Positions 8,757 through 18,095 are shown, counted from the stretch's first letter. The stretch is DNA of 64,000 nt from JACMNW01 sp963708425 (GCA_963708425.1 OY970206.1:1240001-1304000), one strand, 5' to 3'. Translations and numbers: made by a program. Notes: a model not told the origin generated them from the letters alone.

Positions 8757-9932
8757 TCAGGCGCGCTCGATGCACATGGCGACACCCATGCCGCCGCCGA
8801 TGCACAGCGTTGCGAGGCCTTTTTTGGCGCCGCGACGGCCCATTTCAAAGATCAGCGTGTTCAGGATGCGGGCCCCCGAGGCACCGATGGGGTGGCCGAT
8901 GGCGATGGCACCACCGTTGACGTTGACCAGTTCCGGGTTCCAGCCCATGTCTTTGTTGACAGCGCAGGCTTGGGCGGCGAACGCCTCGTTCGCCTCGATC
9001 AGATCAAGATCTGCGGCTTTCCAGCCCGCTTTTTCCAACGCTTTGCGGCTGGCGTGGATCGGGCCGACACCCATGATCGACGGATCAAGACCGGCGGTAG
9101 CATAGGAGGCGATGCGCGCCAGCGGGGTCAGACCGCGCTTTGCCGCTTCGTCCGCGCTCATCAACAGCACCATCGCGGCACCGTCGTTCAGCCCGCTGGC
9201 GTTGGCCGCGGTAACCGAACCTTCCTTGGTGAAAGCGGGCTTCAGTTTGGCCATCGCTTCCATAGTGGCGCCGTGGCGGATGTATTCATCGGCATCGACA
9301 GTGACATCGCCTTTGCGGGTGGAAATGATGAAGGGCACAATTTCATCGACGAACTTGCCAGCCTTTTGCGCGGCTTCGGCTTTGTTCTGGCTGGCGACGG
9401 CGAACATATCCTGCGCTTCGCGGCTGATCTGCCATTGGTTGGCGACGTTTTCCGCCGTCTGGCCCATGTGATAGCCATTGAAGGCATCCCAGAGGCCATC
9501 TTTGATCATCGAATCGATGAACTTCATATCGCCCATCTTGGTGCCTGCACGTAGGTGTGCCACGTGGGGTGACAGGCTCATGCTTTCCTGACCACCGGCG
9601 ACGACGATCGCACTATCGCCCAGTTGAATGTGCTGGGCACCCAATGCGACGGCGCGCAAGCCTGATCCGCAAACCTGATTGATGGACCAAGCTGAGGATT
9701 CTTTCGGCAGTCCTGCGTTGATATGGGCTTGGCGGGCGGGGTTTTGACCCTGCCCTGCCGTCAGAACCTGGCCAAGGATGGTTTCCGACACATCGGCGGC
9801 ATCAATGCCTGCACGCGTCACCACGGCCTTGATCACGGCCGCGCCCAGTTCATGCGCGGGGGTGTTGGCGAAGGCCCCGTTGAAACTGCCAACGGCGGTA
9901 CGGGCCGCCGAAACGATTACGACATTGGTCAT
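8757..9932 (-). CDS. phaA: Acetyl-CoA acetyltransferase (beta-ketothiolase)
   Basis: Condenses two acetyl-CoA to acetoacetyl-CoA, the first step of polyhydroxybutyrate synthesis and entry to the ethylmalonyl-CoA pathway. The 391-residue thiolase has the nucleophile Cys88 (NQVCGSG), His347 (IAIGHPIGASG) and the acid/base Cys377 (LCIGGGMG). Spacing is identical to biosynthetic thiolases, offset by one residue. It is complete. It is transcribed toward phaB, and the two act consecutively. PHB synthase phaC is absent from the window. Confidence 0.95.
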   Translation of the reverse strand: MTNVVIVSAARTAVGSFNGAFANTPAHELGAAVIKAVVTRAGIDAADVSETILGQVLTAGQGQNPARQAHINAGLPKESSAWSINQVCGSGLRAVALGAQHIQLGDSAIVVAGGQESMSLSPHVAHLRAGTKMGDMKFIDSMIKDGLWDAFNGYHMGQTAENVANQWQISREAQDMFAVASQNKAEAAQKAGKFVDEIVPFIISTRKGDVTVDADEYIRHGATMEAMAKLKPAFTKEGSVTAANASGLNDGAAMVLLMSADEAAKRGLTPLARIASYATAGLDPSIMGVGPIHASRKALEKAGWKAADLDLIEANEAFAAQACAVNKDMGWNPELVNVNGGAIAIGHPIGASGARILNTLIFEMGRRGAKKGLATLCIGGGMGVAMCIERA

Positions 9933-10046
9933 GTTGGATCCTCTCCCTTAGGCCGAACGGGGCGGCCGTCAATACTGGCGCTGTGCAGCATGGCCTAAGC
10001 CGGGTTAAGGTCAAGCGCAAGATAGTTGCGGTGCCGATGCGCGGGT

Positions 10047-10898
10047 TTAGCCCGCGTCGCGCAGTTTAGATTTCAGCCAGTCCGGTTTTACCGTCGGCGC
10101 GCCGAACAAATAGCCTTGCAGGCAATCTATGCCCATGCCGCGCAGCCATTCGGCATCGGCCACCTCTTCGACCTGTTCCGCGACCACGACCATATCGAAA
10201 TGGCGCCCGATCGAGGCCAAAGCCTTTGTCAGCACCTGATTATCGGGGTTGGCGTGAATGCCGCGAATAAACTGGCCGTCGATCTTGACGATATCAAACT
10301 GGAAATCCTTGAAGTAGCGAAACGCCGTCATGCCTGAACCGAAATCATCCAACGCAAAGGCGACGCCCCGATCTTGAAGTTGATCCATAAAGGCGATGAC
10401 CAGTTCCGGCACCTGCATGGCAGAGCTTTCGGTGATTTCAAGAATGAGCCGTTCACCAATGGTGGGGGATGCGTTCAAACCGCGCCGCAGGGTGCGAGTC
10501 CACTGCGGGTAACCAATTGACCTTGCAGACATATTTACTGCCAACCGCAATTGCGGGTAGTGATGCAACGCAGTCAGACCCATTTGCAGTGCGGCACAAT
10601 CGATCAGGCGACCGATTTCGGTATCTTCGACCACGGTTATAAAATCACGCGCCGGAATGATGCGGCCAGAGGGTTCAAGCACCCGGATCAGGCCTTCGTG
10701 GAAGGCAATTTTCTGCGGATCAAGGCCAAGCACCACGGGTTGATAAGCCAACCGCAAGCGCCCGGATTCAAGCGCCGCACGCACCATCGACAAGGTTTCG
10801 CGGTCGGCCTCCGAGATGGCGGCACCGAACGGGCTGGCCATGGATGCCTGATCATCAATACGGGGTTTATGCCGGCCAAGCGGCCCGTCTGGTATCAT
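10047..10898 (-). CDS. EAL-domain protein (c-di-GMP phosphodiesterase-like)
   Basis: A 283-residue stand-alone EAL domain with no GGDEF, PAS or membrane part. The signature EAL triad reads EGL (FHEGLIRV). The other conserved positions look intact: Asn in LAVNMSA, Glu in LEITES, the DDFGSG loop, Lys in VKIDGQF, Glu in VAEQVE and Gln in LQGYLFG. It may therefore still hydrolyse cyclic di-GMP, or may only bind it. I chose the ATG at 10898, preceded by AGAGG at suitable spacing, rather than the in-frame start at 10949. It is divergent from tag. Confidence 0.85.
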   Translation of the reverse strand: MIPDGPLGRHKPRIDDQASMASPFGAAISEADRETLSMVRAALESGRLRLAYQPVVLGLDPQKIAFHEGLIRVLEPSGRIIPARDFITVVEDTEIGRLIDCAALQMGLTALHHYPQLRLAVNMSARSIGYPQWTRTLRRGLNASPTIGERLILEITESSAMQVPELVIAFMDQLQDRGVAFALDDFGSGMTAFRYFKDFQFDIVKIDGQFIRGIHANPDNQVLTKALASIGRHFDMVVVAEQVEEVADAEWLRGMGIDCLQGYLFGAPTVKPDWLKSKLRDAG

Positions 10899-11018
10899 GC
10901 TAGCCTCTGCCCATCGCCGTTGGTTGCTGTGGACACCCTGCTGCAGCAACGGTAAATCTTGGGTAAAGATTCGCTTTTTGTTCTAATTTTTCTCAATCTA
11001 AACGCGAGGTGTTAAACC

Positions 11019-11609
11019 ATGGATCATCTTGAGGCTTCAGGCCGCTGTTCGTGGTGCGGAGACGATCCGCTGTATGTCGACTATCACGATACCGATTGGG
11101 GTGTGCCGGAATGGGACGGTCGCGCGCTGTGGGAAAAGTTGATCTTGGATGGCTTTCAGGCCGGGCTGTCGTGGATCACGATTTTGCGCAAGCGCGAGGC
11201 GTTTCGCGCGGCATTTCGGGGGTTTTATCCGGCAGAGATTGGCACCTGGGGCGAGGATGAGGTGCTGCGCCTGCTGGCAGACCCCGGCATTGTGCGGCAC
11301 CGGGGCAAGATTGAGGGCACTATTGCCTCGGCTCAGGCCTATCTGCGAATCGACGCGCGCGAGGGGTTCTCCAATTATCTATGGAATTTTGTTGACGGCG
11401 TGCCAGTGCAAAACCGGCCGACCAGCATGTCCAATGTGCCGACGCAGACGCCGATTTCCGAGGCAATGTCGAAGGCGCTGAAGGCGGAAGGGTTCAAGTT
11501 TTGTGGGCCGACGATTGTCTACGCCTTCATGCAAGCCACCGGCATGGTGAACGATCACATGATCACCTGCCCAAGTCACGCGCGGGTGGCGGCGCTGGCG
11601 AAGCGCTAG
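11019..11609 (+). CDS. tag: DNA-3-methyladenine glycosylase I
   Basis: Base-excision repair enzyme that removes 3-methyladenine from alkylated DNA. The 196-residue protein shows the N-terminal CSWCGDDPLYVDYHDTDWG block. Likely zinc ligands are Cys10, His23, His180 and Cys184, matching the Cys-His-His-Cys site of E. coli Tag in order and spacing. The helix-hairpin-helix region (LILDGFQAGLSWITIL) is conserved. The stop codon at 11609 directly abuts the end of the convergent tlpA-like gene at 11610. Confidence 0.95.
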   Translation: MDHLEASGRCSWCGDDPLYVDYHDTDWGVPEWDGRALWEKLILDGFQAGLSWITILRKREAFRAAFRGFYPAEIGTWGEDEVLRLLADPGIVRHRGKIEGTIASAQAYLRIDAREGFSNYLWNFVDGVPVQNRPTSMSNVPTQTPISEAMSKALKAEGFKFCGPTIVYAFMQATGMVNDHMITCPSHARVAALAKR

Positions 11610-12161
11610 TTACGGCGCCATCAACGCGGCAAGCACCGCTTTGGCATCGGCGCTGTCCCATTCGGCGTCGCCGATCAGGCGGGCAGCTTCTTGGCCTTCG
11701 GGGTTAAGGATCACTGTAACGGGCAGGCCCAGCACGCCCATGTTGCGGGCAAGTTCTGATTTGGGATCTCGCAGTTTGGGTAGCGTGGTTAGACCGGCCT
11801 CAGCAAAAAACTTGTCAATGCTCTCAACCGAATTGCGGCCGGTGGCGATAGTGACAACTGAAAAATCATCGCCCATCGCCGCTTCCAGCCGATCCAGCGA
11901 TGGCATTTCCTCGCGGCAGGGCGCGCACCAAGTGGCCCAGAAGTTCAGAACGACCCATTGCCCTTTCCATTCAGCCAACAGTCGGGGGGCGTCGGTTTCA
12001 TCCAGCACGCTGATTTCGGGCAAAACCACTGGCGTCTCATGCAGCGCCAGCTTTCGCATATCGCCAGTGCGGGCTGCTTCAACGGCGGCCATATCGGCAT
12101 GGGCTGCGTTTGCACCAAGCAGCAAGGACGTGTAGAGAACGGCAACCAGATAGCGCAGCAT
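11610..12161 (-). CDS. tlpA: TlpA/ResA-type periplasmic thiol:disulfide oxidoreductase
   Basis: A 183-residue thioredoxin-fold protein with an N-terminal signal peptide (residues 1-23, ending NAAHA) and the active-site motif WCAPC (Cys79, Cys82). It probably reduces or shuffles disulfides in the periplasm, for example during cytochrome c maturation or copper-site assembly. The start at 12161 puts the signal peptide at the N-terminus; a longer in-frame extension would bury it. It is divergent from argH with only 21 bases between start codons. In other alphaproteobacteria a tlpA homologue also neighbours argH. Confidence 0.88.
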   Translation of the reverse strand: MLRYLVAVLYTSLLLGANAAHADMAAVEAARTGDMRKLALHETPVVLPEISVLDETDAPRLLAEWKGQWVVLNFWATWCAPCREEMPSLDRLEAAMGDDFSVVTIATGRNSVESIDKFFAEAGLTTLPKLRDPKSELARNMGVLGLPVTVILNPEGQEAARLIGDAEWDSADAKAVLAALMAP

Positions 12162-12182
12162 TATCCCTCCGAGGGCAGACAG

Positions 12183-13589
12183 ATGACCGACACTTCCAAA
12201 CCTGCCCCCACGGCCAACCAGATGTGGGGCGGGCGTTTCGCTGCGGGACCGGATGCGATCATGCAGGCAATCAATGCCTCTATCGGTTTTGACCAACGGC
12301 TTTACGCACAAGATATCGCAGGCTCCCGCGCCCATGCGGCAATGTTGGCCGCGACGGGTATCCTGACCAATAAGGACGCCGAGGCGATTGGGGAAGGCCT
12401 GCTCACGGTGTTGTCAGAGATTGAGGGCGGAAAGTTTCAGTTTCGCGTCGATCTGGAAGACATTCATATGAATGTCGAGGCGCGGCTGAAAGAGGTTATT
12501 GGGGAGCCTGCAGGGCGGCTGCATACGGCGCGGTCGCGCAATGATCAGGTTGCGTTGGATTTCCGGCTGTGGGTGCGCGACCAATGCGATGCGGCGATTG
12601 CCGGGATCGAGGCATTGATGCGGGCGTTTCTGGCGCAGGCGGCGGCGGGTGCCGATTGGGTGATGCCGGGCTTTACGCATTTGCAGACGGCGCAGCCGGT
12701 GACGTGGGGTCACCATATGATGGCTTACGTCGAAATGCTGGCGCGTGATCGGTCGCGGTTTGCCGATGCACGGGCGCGGATGAACGAATGCCCTTTGGGG
12801 GCGGCGGCGCTGGCGGGCACATCTTTTCCGATTGACCGGGACATGACGGCGAAGGCGTTGGGGTTTGATCGGCCTACGGCCAATTCGTTGGACAGCGTTT
12901 CGGACCGCGATTTTGCGTTGGAGTTTCTATCGGCGGCCAGCATTTGTGCCATGCACCTGTCACGCTTTGCCGAGGAACTGGTGATTTGGTCCTCGGCGCA
13001 ATTTCGGTTCGTCAAACTGTCGGACAAATGGACGACCGGATCGTCGATCATGCCGCAAAAGAAAAACCCGGATGCGGCGGAATTGCTGCGTGCCAAACTG
13101 GGGCGGATTCTGGGGGCGACGGTGGCTTTGTTCACCATCATGAAGGGCTTGCCGCTGACCTATTCGAAGGACATGCAGGAAGATAAAGAGCAGACGTTCG
13201 ATGCCGCCGATACGCTGATGCTGGGTCTGGCCGCGATGACCGGGATGGTGGGTGATATGACGGCGCAGACCGCAAATCTTGCCGCCGCCGCCGGATCGGG
13301 CTTTTCCACCGCCACCGACCTTGCCGATTGGCTGGTGCGCGCGCTTGGCTTGCCGTTTCGCGAGGCGCATCATGTGACGGGCACGCTGGTGGCGATGGCC
13401 GAAAGCAAGGGCTGCGATCTGCCGGATTTGAGCCTTGGTGATATGCAATCGGTTCATGCGGGGATCACGGCGCAGGTGTTCGGCGTGTTGGGGGTGGAAA
13501 ACTCGGTGCAAAGCCGTATTTCTTATGGCGGAACGTCACCAGTTCAGGTGCGCGCGCAGATTGCACGTTGGACACAGGAGTTGTCATGA
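12183..13589 (+). CDS. argH: Argininosuccinate lyase
   Basis: Last step of arginine biosynthesis: argininosuccinate is split to arginine and fumarate. The 468-residue protein has the superfamily signature GSSIMPQKKNPDAAE, the early MWGGRF motif and TARSRNDQVALD, all typical of ArgH. The ATG at 12183 is chosen because the conserved N-terminus (QMWGGRFAAGPD) follows at residue 13; an upstream open extension overlaps the divergent tlpA gene. The stop overlaps the start of the next tiny lipoprotein gene (ATGA), so those are translationally coupled. Confidence 0.95.
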   Translation: MTDTSKPAPTANQMWGGRFAAGPDAIMQAINASIGFDQRLYAQDIAGSRAHAAMLAATGILTNKDAEAIGEGLLTVLSEIEGGKFQFRVDLEDIHMNVEARLKEVIGEPAGRLHTARSRNDQVALDFRLWVRDQCDAAIAGIEALMRAFLAQAAAGADWVMPGFTHLQTAQPVTWGHHMMAYVEMLARDRSRFADARARMNECPLGAAALAGTSFPIDRDMTAKALGFDRPTANSLDSVSDRDFALEFLSAASICAMHLSRFAEELVIWSSAQFRFVKLSDKWTTGSSIMPQKKNPDAAELLRAKLGRILGATVALFTIMKGLPLTYSKDMQEDKEQTFDAADTLMLGLAAMTGMVGDMTAQTANLAAAAGSGFSTATDLADWLVRALGLPFREAHHVTGTLVAMAESKGCDLPDLSLGDMQSVHAGITAQVFGVLGVENSVQSRISYGGTSPVQVRAQIARWTQELS

Positions 13590-13720
13590 AGCCCACTTTT
13601 CTTGCCCTTGCCACCCTGCTTGCATTGGCGTCTTGCGGGGCCGACGGCGCACCAACACCGCCTGCTGCTAGGCCAAGTGTTGGCGTTTCAGGTGATATAC
13701 AAATCGGGGTGACGGGGTAA
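13586..13720 (+). CDS. Small lipoprotein, possibly LptM-like
   Basis: A 44-residue precursor. Its signal peptide ends in the lipobox ALASC, so the mature lipoprotein is under 30 residues. The mature start CGADGAPTPPAA resembles the CGxKGPLxxP beginning of LptM (YifL), a small outer-membrane lipoprotein that helps assemble the LPS translocon. In other proteobacteria such a gene lies next to lysine or arginine synthesis genes. Here it sits between argH and lysA, which supports but does not prove the assignment. The ATG overlaps the argH stop by four bases, and its own stop overlaps the next ATG by one base. Confidence 0.7.
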   Translation: MKPTFLALATLLALASCGADGAPTPPAARPSVGVSGDIQIGVTG

Positions 13721-13884
13721 TGGTTGGCCCCATCAGCCTGCTGCTTGTGGCAATGCTGATACTAACGGCCTGTGATACCGGGCCGTATGTTGGCGTGGGC
13801 TTGGGCTTTGGTCCGGGCGGCGTTTCGATATCACCTTCAGTCAGCGGCAAAGTTGGTGACGTAACGGTTGGTGCATCACTGTGA
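13720..13884 (+). CDS. Second small lipoprotein
   Basis: A 54-residue precursor with a hydrophobic signal and lipobox LTAC (Cys18). The mature part is Gly/Val/Ser-rich (GVGLGFGPGGVSISPSVSG) with alternating small and hydrophobic residues, so it may be beta-structured. I do not recognise a family. The start ATG shares one base with the stop of the preceding lipoprotein gene (TAATG). The stop overlaps the GTG start of the next gene, giving an unbroken translational chain from argH. It may be a diverged duplicate of its neighbour, since both are tiny lipoproteins ending in short Gly/Val-rich stretches. Confidence 0.65.
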   Translation: MVGPISLLLVAMLILTACDTGPYVGVGLGFGPGGVSISPSVSGKVGDVTVGASL

Positions 13885-14201
13885 TATCGCCGTTGCGGAT
13901 GATCTATCTGGCGCTGGCAGTGTGGGGGGCCATTCACCCGATGGCATGGTTTCTGCGCCATATGCGCGAAACCGGCACCGGTCTTGGTGGTCTGATCGAC
14001 GCCTGGTATGTGAATGCATCGACCACCGGGCTGACGTGGGATCTGACCATCGCGGCGATTTCGCTGACAGTGTGGATCATTGCCGAAACATGGGTGCGGA
14101 AAAACTGGCTGGCACTGATCTGCGTTCCGGCGACGTTTGGCATTGGGGTTAGCTGCGGGTTGCCGTTGTATTTGTTCCTGCGCACCCGCAAGGTCGTATG
14201 A
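13881..14201 (+). CDS. DUF2834-like integral membrane protein
   Basis: A 106-residue protein with three hydrophobic segments (about residues 5-26, 50-68 and 74-97) and a short basic C-terminus. The pattern fits DUF2834, a family of small membrane proteins of unknown function. I chose the GTG at 13881 because it overlaps the upstream stop as GTGA, matching the coupling of the preceding genes. An ATG at 13899 is the alternative. It is followed by 96 bases before lysA. Confidence 0.75.
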   Translation: MISPLRMIYLALAVWGAIHPMAWFLRHMRETGTGLGGLIDAWYVNASTTGLTWDLTIAAISLTVWIIAETWVRKNWLALICVPATFGIGVSCGLPLYLFLRTRKVV

Positions 14202-14297
14202 CGATCGGCCGCGCCGCTTTGGCCCGTCGCGGCGGTGGTTGCGGGGGTAAGTTATTGTGCATAAATAGCTTCAACGCAGTTTGATTGGGCAGGCCGA

Positions 14298-15563
14298 ATG
14301 GACCATTTTCTTTATCGTAACGGCCAACTGCATGCAGAAGAACTGGCGCTTGCCGAAATTGCGGCGAGCGTGGGCACGCCGTTTTATTGCTATTCGACCG
14401 CCACGCTGACGCGACACTATCATCTGTTCACCGAAGCGCTGTCGCCGCTTCCGCATCTGGTCTGTTTTGCGATCAAATCGCTGTCGAATATTGCCGTGCT
14501 GAAAACGTTGGGCGATTTGGGCGCGGGTATGGATGTGGTGTCTGCGGGCGAATATCTGCGCGCCAAAGCGGCGGGCGTGCCGGGCGATCGGATTGTGTTT
14601 TCCGGGGTTGGCAAGACGCAGGCCGAAATGCGGTTGGCGCTGGAAGGCGGCATCCGGCAGTTCAATGTTGAAAGCGAGCCGGAATTGAGGGCGCTGTCCG
14701 AAGTGGCGACCAGCCTTGGTTTGACGGCCCCAATAACCATTCGGGTGAACCCCGACGTCGATGCCCGCACGCATGAAAAGATTGCCACGGGCAAGAAGGA
14801 CAACAAGTTTGGCATTCCGATTGGCCGCGCGTCAGAGGTTTATGCCGAGGCGGCACGGCTGCCTGGTATCAAGGTGATTGGCATTGATGTGCATATCGGC
14901 AGCCAGTTGACCGAACTGGAACCGTTCGAGCAAGCCTATCTGAAGGTTGCCGAACTGACCGTGCGTTTGCGCGCGGAAGGGCACGAAATTTCACGCCTCG
15001 ATTTGGGTGGTGGGCTGGGTATTCCCTATCAACGATCAAACGAAGCACCGCCTTTGCCACTGGATTATGGCGCGCTGATCAAGCGGACTGTGGGCCATCT
15101 GGGCTGCGAGATCGAGATAGAGCCGGGTCGGCTAATCTCTGGCAATGCAGGCGTTTTGGTGTCGCAGGTGATCTATGTGAAACAGGGCGAAGGCCGCGAT
15201 TTCCTGATCCTTGATGCAGCGATGAACGATCTGATCCGTCCGTCGATGTACGGCGCGCACCATGACATCGTGCCGCTGGTGCAAGCCGAAGCCGGGGCCG
15301 AAAGCCAGCCCTATGATGTGGTCGGCCCAGTCTGTGAAACCGGCGATACCTTTGCCAAAGCGCGCAATATGGCACCGCTGATGGCGGGTGATCTGGTGGC
15401 GTTTCGGTCGGCGGGGGCTTATGGCGCGGTGATGGCGTCGGAATATAACTCGCGCCCGCTGGTGCCCGAGGTCTTGGTGAAGGGTGATCAATTCGCCGTC
15501 ATTCGGGCAAGGCCGAGCTTTGACGAAATGCTGAATCGCGATAGCATCCCTGCATGGCTATAG
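14298..15563 (+). CDS. lysA: Diaminopimelate decarboxylase
   Basis: Final step of lysine synthesis: meso-diaminopimelate is decarboxylated to lysine with pyridoxal phosphate. The 421-residue fold-III enzyme has the PLP lysine Lys60 (CFAIKSL), HIGSQ, the glycine-rich phosphate loop (EPGRLISGNAG) and the VCETGDTFAK motif supplying the active-site Cys from the partner subunit. The length is normal. It is three bases upstream of the TIGR02302 gene, probably in one operon with it. Confidence 0.96.
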   Translation: MDHFLYRNGQLHAEELALAEIAASVGTPFYCYSTATLTRHYHLFTEALSPLPHLVCFAIKSLSNIAVLKTLGDLGAGMDVVSAGEYLRAKAAGVPGDRIVFSGVGKTQAEMRLALEGGIRQFNVESEPELRALSEVATSLGLTAPITIRVNPDVDARTHEKIATGKKDNKFGIPIGRASEVYAEAARLPGIKVIGIDVHIGSQLTELEPFEQAYLKVAELTVRLRAEGHEISRLDLGGGLGIPYQRSNEAPPLPLDYGALIKRTVGHLGCEIEIEPGRLISGNAGVLVSQVIYVKQGEGRDFLILDAAMNDLIRPSMYGAHHDIVPLVQAEAGAESQPYDVVGPVCETGDTFAKARNMAPLMAGDLVAFRSAGAYGAVMASEYNSRPLVPEVLVKGDQFAVIRARPSFDEMLNRDSIPAWL

Positions 15564-15566
15564 CCA

Positions 15567-18095
15567 ATGCCAAAGGAACCCGACCACGGCATGACAGATG
15601 TTGACCGCCAGACTGCCCTGCGCCGCCTGAACAGGCCGATGCGCCTGACGCTGGCCGGGCTTTGGGCGGAACGGTTGACCTTTGCATTCTGGCCGTTGTG
15701 GACGGTGCTGATTGCAGCGCTGTCGGCACTTGCCTTTGGCGTGCAGGATTGGTTGCCGATCGAAGGCGTATGGGCCGGATTGGTACTGACTGTGCTGGGT
15801 GGTCTATGGGCATTGATTGCGGGCGGGCGGGCGTTCCGCAGACCTACCCAAACTGAAGCTTACGCGCGGCTGGATGCGCATCTGCCGGGGCAACCGATTG
15901 CCGCTTTGAACGATAATCAGGCGCTTGGCACCGATGATCCGGCCTCAAAAGCTGTTTGGAACGCGCATCTTGTGCGGATGGCCGAGCGTGCGGCGAAAGC
16001 ACGCGCGGTGGAACCGAATTTGCGATTGGCCCGGCGCGACCCGTTTGCATTGCGGTATGTGGCGCTGACAGCGTTGGTGATGGCGGTGATTTTTGGCTCG
16101 CTGTGGCGGGTGGCGTCGGTGACGGGCATTGCGCCCGGCGGTGCGTCGGCGCTGGCTGCTGGTCCGACATGGGAAGGCTGGGCGCAACCACCCGCCTATA
16201 CTGGCAAACCGGCGCTGTATCTGAACGACATTGATCAAGCCGACCTCAGCCTGCCCAAGGGCACCCGGCTGCAATTCCGGCTGTACGGCGAAGTTGGTGC
16301 ATTGGTGCTGACTGAATCAGTATCCGCCAGCAAAACACCACCGCCCGCGTCAGAAGCAGCGCAGGATTTTGAAGTCGTGCAAAGCGGCACCATCAGCATC
16401 GAAGGCCCCGGCGGGCGCGACTGGTCGATCACTGCCCTGCCCGATGCGCCGCCGACGGTGCAGCTAAGCGGCAAGATCGGGCGTGAAGGCGATGGTCGCT
16501 TCACCCAAGATTTCAGTGCCGCGGATGATTACGGCGTAACATCGGGCCAAGTGGTGATTGCCCTTGATCTGCCATCGGTTGATCGCCGCTTCGGCCTTGC
16601 CGCCCAGCCTGAACCGCGTGAGGCGGTGACGCTGGACCTGCCGATGCCAATTACCGGTGATCGGGCAAAGTTTACCGAAACGCTGATCGATGATCTGTCG
16701 AAGCACACTTTTGCCAACCTCCCGGTGTCGATGACGTTCACCGTGGCCGATGCGGCATTGCAGGCGGGCATGGCAGAGCCGACGATGATTACGCTACCCG
16801 GCAAGCGGTTTTTTGACCCGCTGGCTGCGGCACTGACAGAGGCGCGCCGCGACATTCTGTGGGCGCGCAGCAATACGCCCACCGTCGTGCAGGTTTTGAA
16901 GGCAGTAACCAATCGCCCTGAAGGTTTCGTCCGCAATGAACGCGCCTATCTGCGGCTGCGCGTTGCCCTGCGCCGGTTGGATGCCGAGGCGCAAACGCTC
17001 AGTGTGGCCAGCCGCGATGAAATAGCCGACGAGCTGTGGGAAATTGCGCTGCTGGTGGAAGAGGGTGATCTGGCCTCGGCACTGGAACGCCTGCGCCGTG
17101 CGCAAGACCGGTTGGACCAAGCCATTCAAAACGGCGCTGATCCGTCCGAAGTTGAACAGTTGATGGACGAAATGCGTCAGGCGCTGAATGAATACATGAA
17201 ACAGCTGGCCGAAGAGGCACAGCGCAACCCCGATCAGCAAACGTCGGAAAATCAGCCGTCGGTGCAGATGTCGCAAGATCAGTTGCAGCAGATGCTGGAC
17301 GAGCTGCAAAAGATGATCGACGAAGGCCGCATGGCGGAAGCCGCCGAAATGATGGAAATGCTGCGCCAGTTCATGGAAAACATGCAGGTGACGCAGGGCC
17401 AAGGTCAGGGTCAGGGCCAAGGCGGCCCCGGTCAGCAGGCAATGCGCGAATTGGGTGACACTTTGCGCGATCAGCAGGGCCTGTCGGATGATGCGTTCCA
17501 GGATCTGCAAAACGGCCAATCCGGCGAAGACGGCGAGCCACAGCCCGGCGATGAACCGGGGCAAGACGGCCAACAAGGCGACGACGCAGATGGCCGCAGC
17601 CTTGCCGAACGCCAGCAAGACTTGCGCAATCGGCTGGGGCAGTTGGATGACGGCAGGCTGCCCGGCCGTGGGTCTGAACGTGGCGAGGCGGGGCGGCGCA
17701 ACCTTGATGATGCGGGTCGCGCCATGGAAGAGGCGGAACGCGCCTTGCGCGACGGCGATCTGGGCGGTGCGCTTGATCGGCAAGCCGAGGCGATGGAAGA
17801 GTTGCGCGAAGGAATGCGCGATTTGGGCGAGGCGTTGGCCCAAGACCAGCTACGCGAAGGTCAGGCGCAGGAAGGCGAGGCGTTTGGCCAGAACGACCCC
17901 AGTTCGAACCGCGATCCGCTGGGGCGGGAGTTGGGCGACAGTGCCCGCATCGGATCGGATCGCAACATGTTGCAGGGCAAAGATGTCTATCGCCGTGCGC
18001 AGGATTTGCTGGATGAAATTCGCCGCCGGTCAGGCGATCAGCAGCGGCCAGAGCAGGAGCGCGATTACTTGAAGCGGCTTCTTGATCTGTTCTGA
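15567..18095 (+). CDS. TIGR02302/DUF4175 family membrane protein
   Basis: An 842-residue protein of a family conserved in alphaproteobacteria downstream of lysA; function unknown. Two closely spaced transmembrane segments lie in the first 85 residues and another near 150-175. A large, probably periplasmic, domain follows. The C-terminal third is rich in Gln, Glu and Asp with coiled-coil heptads (about 430-600) and a short GQGQGQGQGG tract. The start could be 15567 or an internal ATG at 15591 (MTDVDRQ). It is a plausible envelope scaffold, but no enzymatic motif is visible. Confidence 0.85.
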   Translation: MPKEPDHGMTDVDRQTALRRLNRPMRLTLAGLWAERLTFAFWPLWTVLIAALSALAFGVQDWLPIEGVWAGLVLTVLGGLWALIAGGRAFRRPTQTEAYARLDAHLPGQPIAALNDNQALGTDDPASKAVWNAHLVRMAERAAKARAVEPNLRLARRDPFALRYVALTALVMAVIFGSLWRVASVTGIAPGGASALAAGPTWEGWAQPPAYTGKPALYLNDIDQADLSLPKGTRLQFRLYGEVGALVLTESVSASKTPPPASEAAQDFEVVQSGTISIEGPGGRDWSITALPDAPPTVQLSGKIGREGDGRFTQDFSAADDYGVTSGQVVIALDLPSVDRRFGLAAQPEPREAVTLDLPMPITGDRAKFTETLIDDLSKHTFANLPVSMTFTVADAALQAGMAEPTMITLPGKRFFDPLAAALTEARRDILWARSNTPTVVQVLKAVTNRPEGFVRNERAYLRLRVALRRLDAEAQTLSVASRDEIADELWEIALLVEEGDLASALERLRRAQDRLDQAIQNGADPSEVEQLMDEMRQALNEYMKQLAEEAQRNPDQQTSENQPSVQMSQDQLQQMLDELQKMIDEGRMAEAAEMMEMLRQFMENMQVTQGQGQGQGQGGPGQQAMRELGDTLRDQQGLSDDAFQDLQNGQSGEDGEPQPGDEPGQDGQQGDDADGRSLAERQQDLRNRLGQLDDGRLPGRGSERGEAGRRNLDDAGRAMEEAERALRDGDLGGALDRQAEAMEELREGMRDLGEALAQDQLREGQAQEGEAFGQNDPSSNRDPLGRELGDSARIGSDRNMLQGKDVYRRAQDLLDEIRRRSGDQQRPEQERDYLKRLLDLF

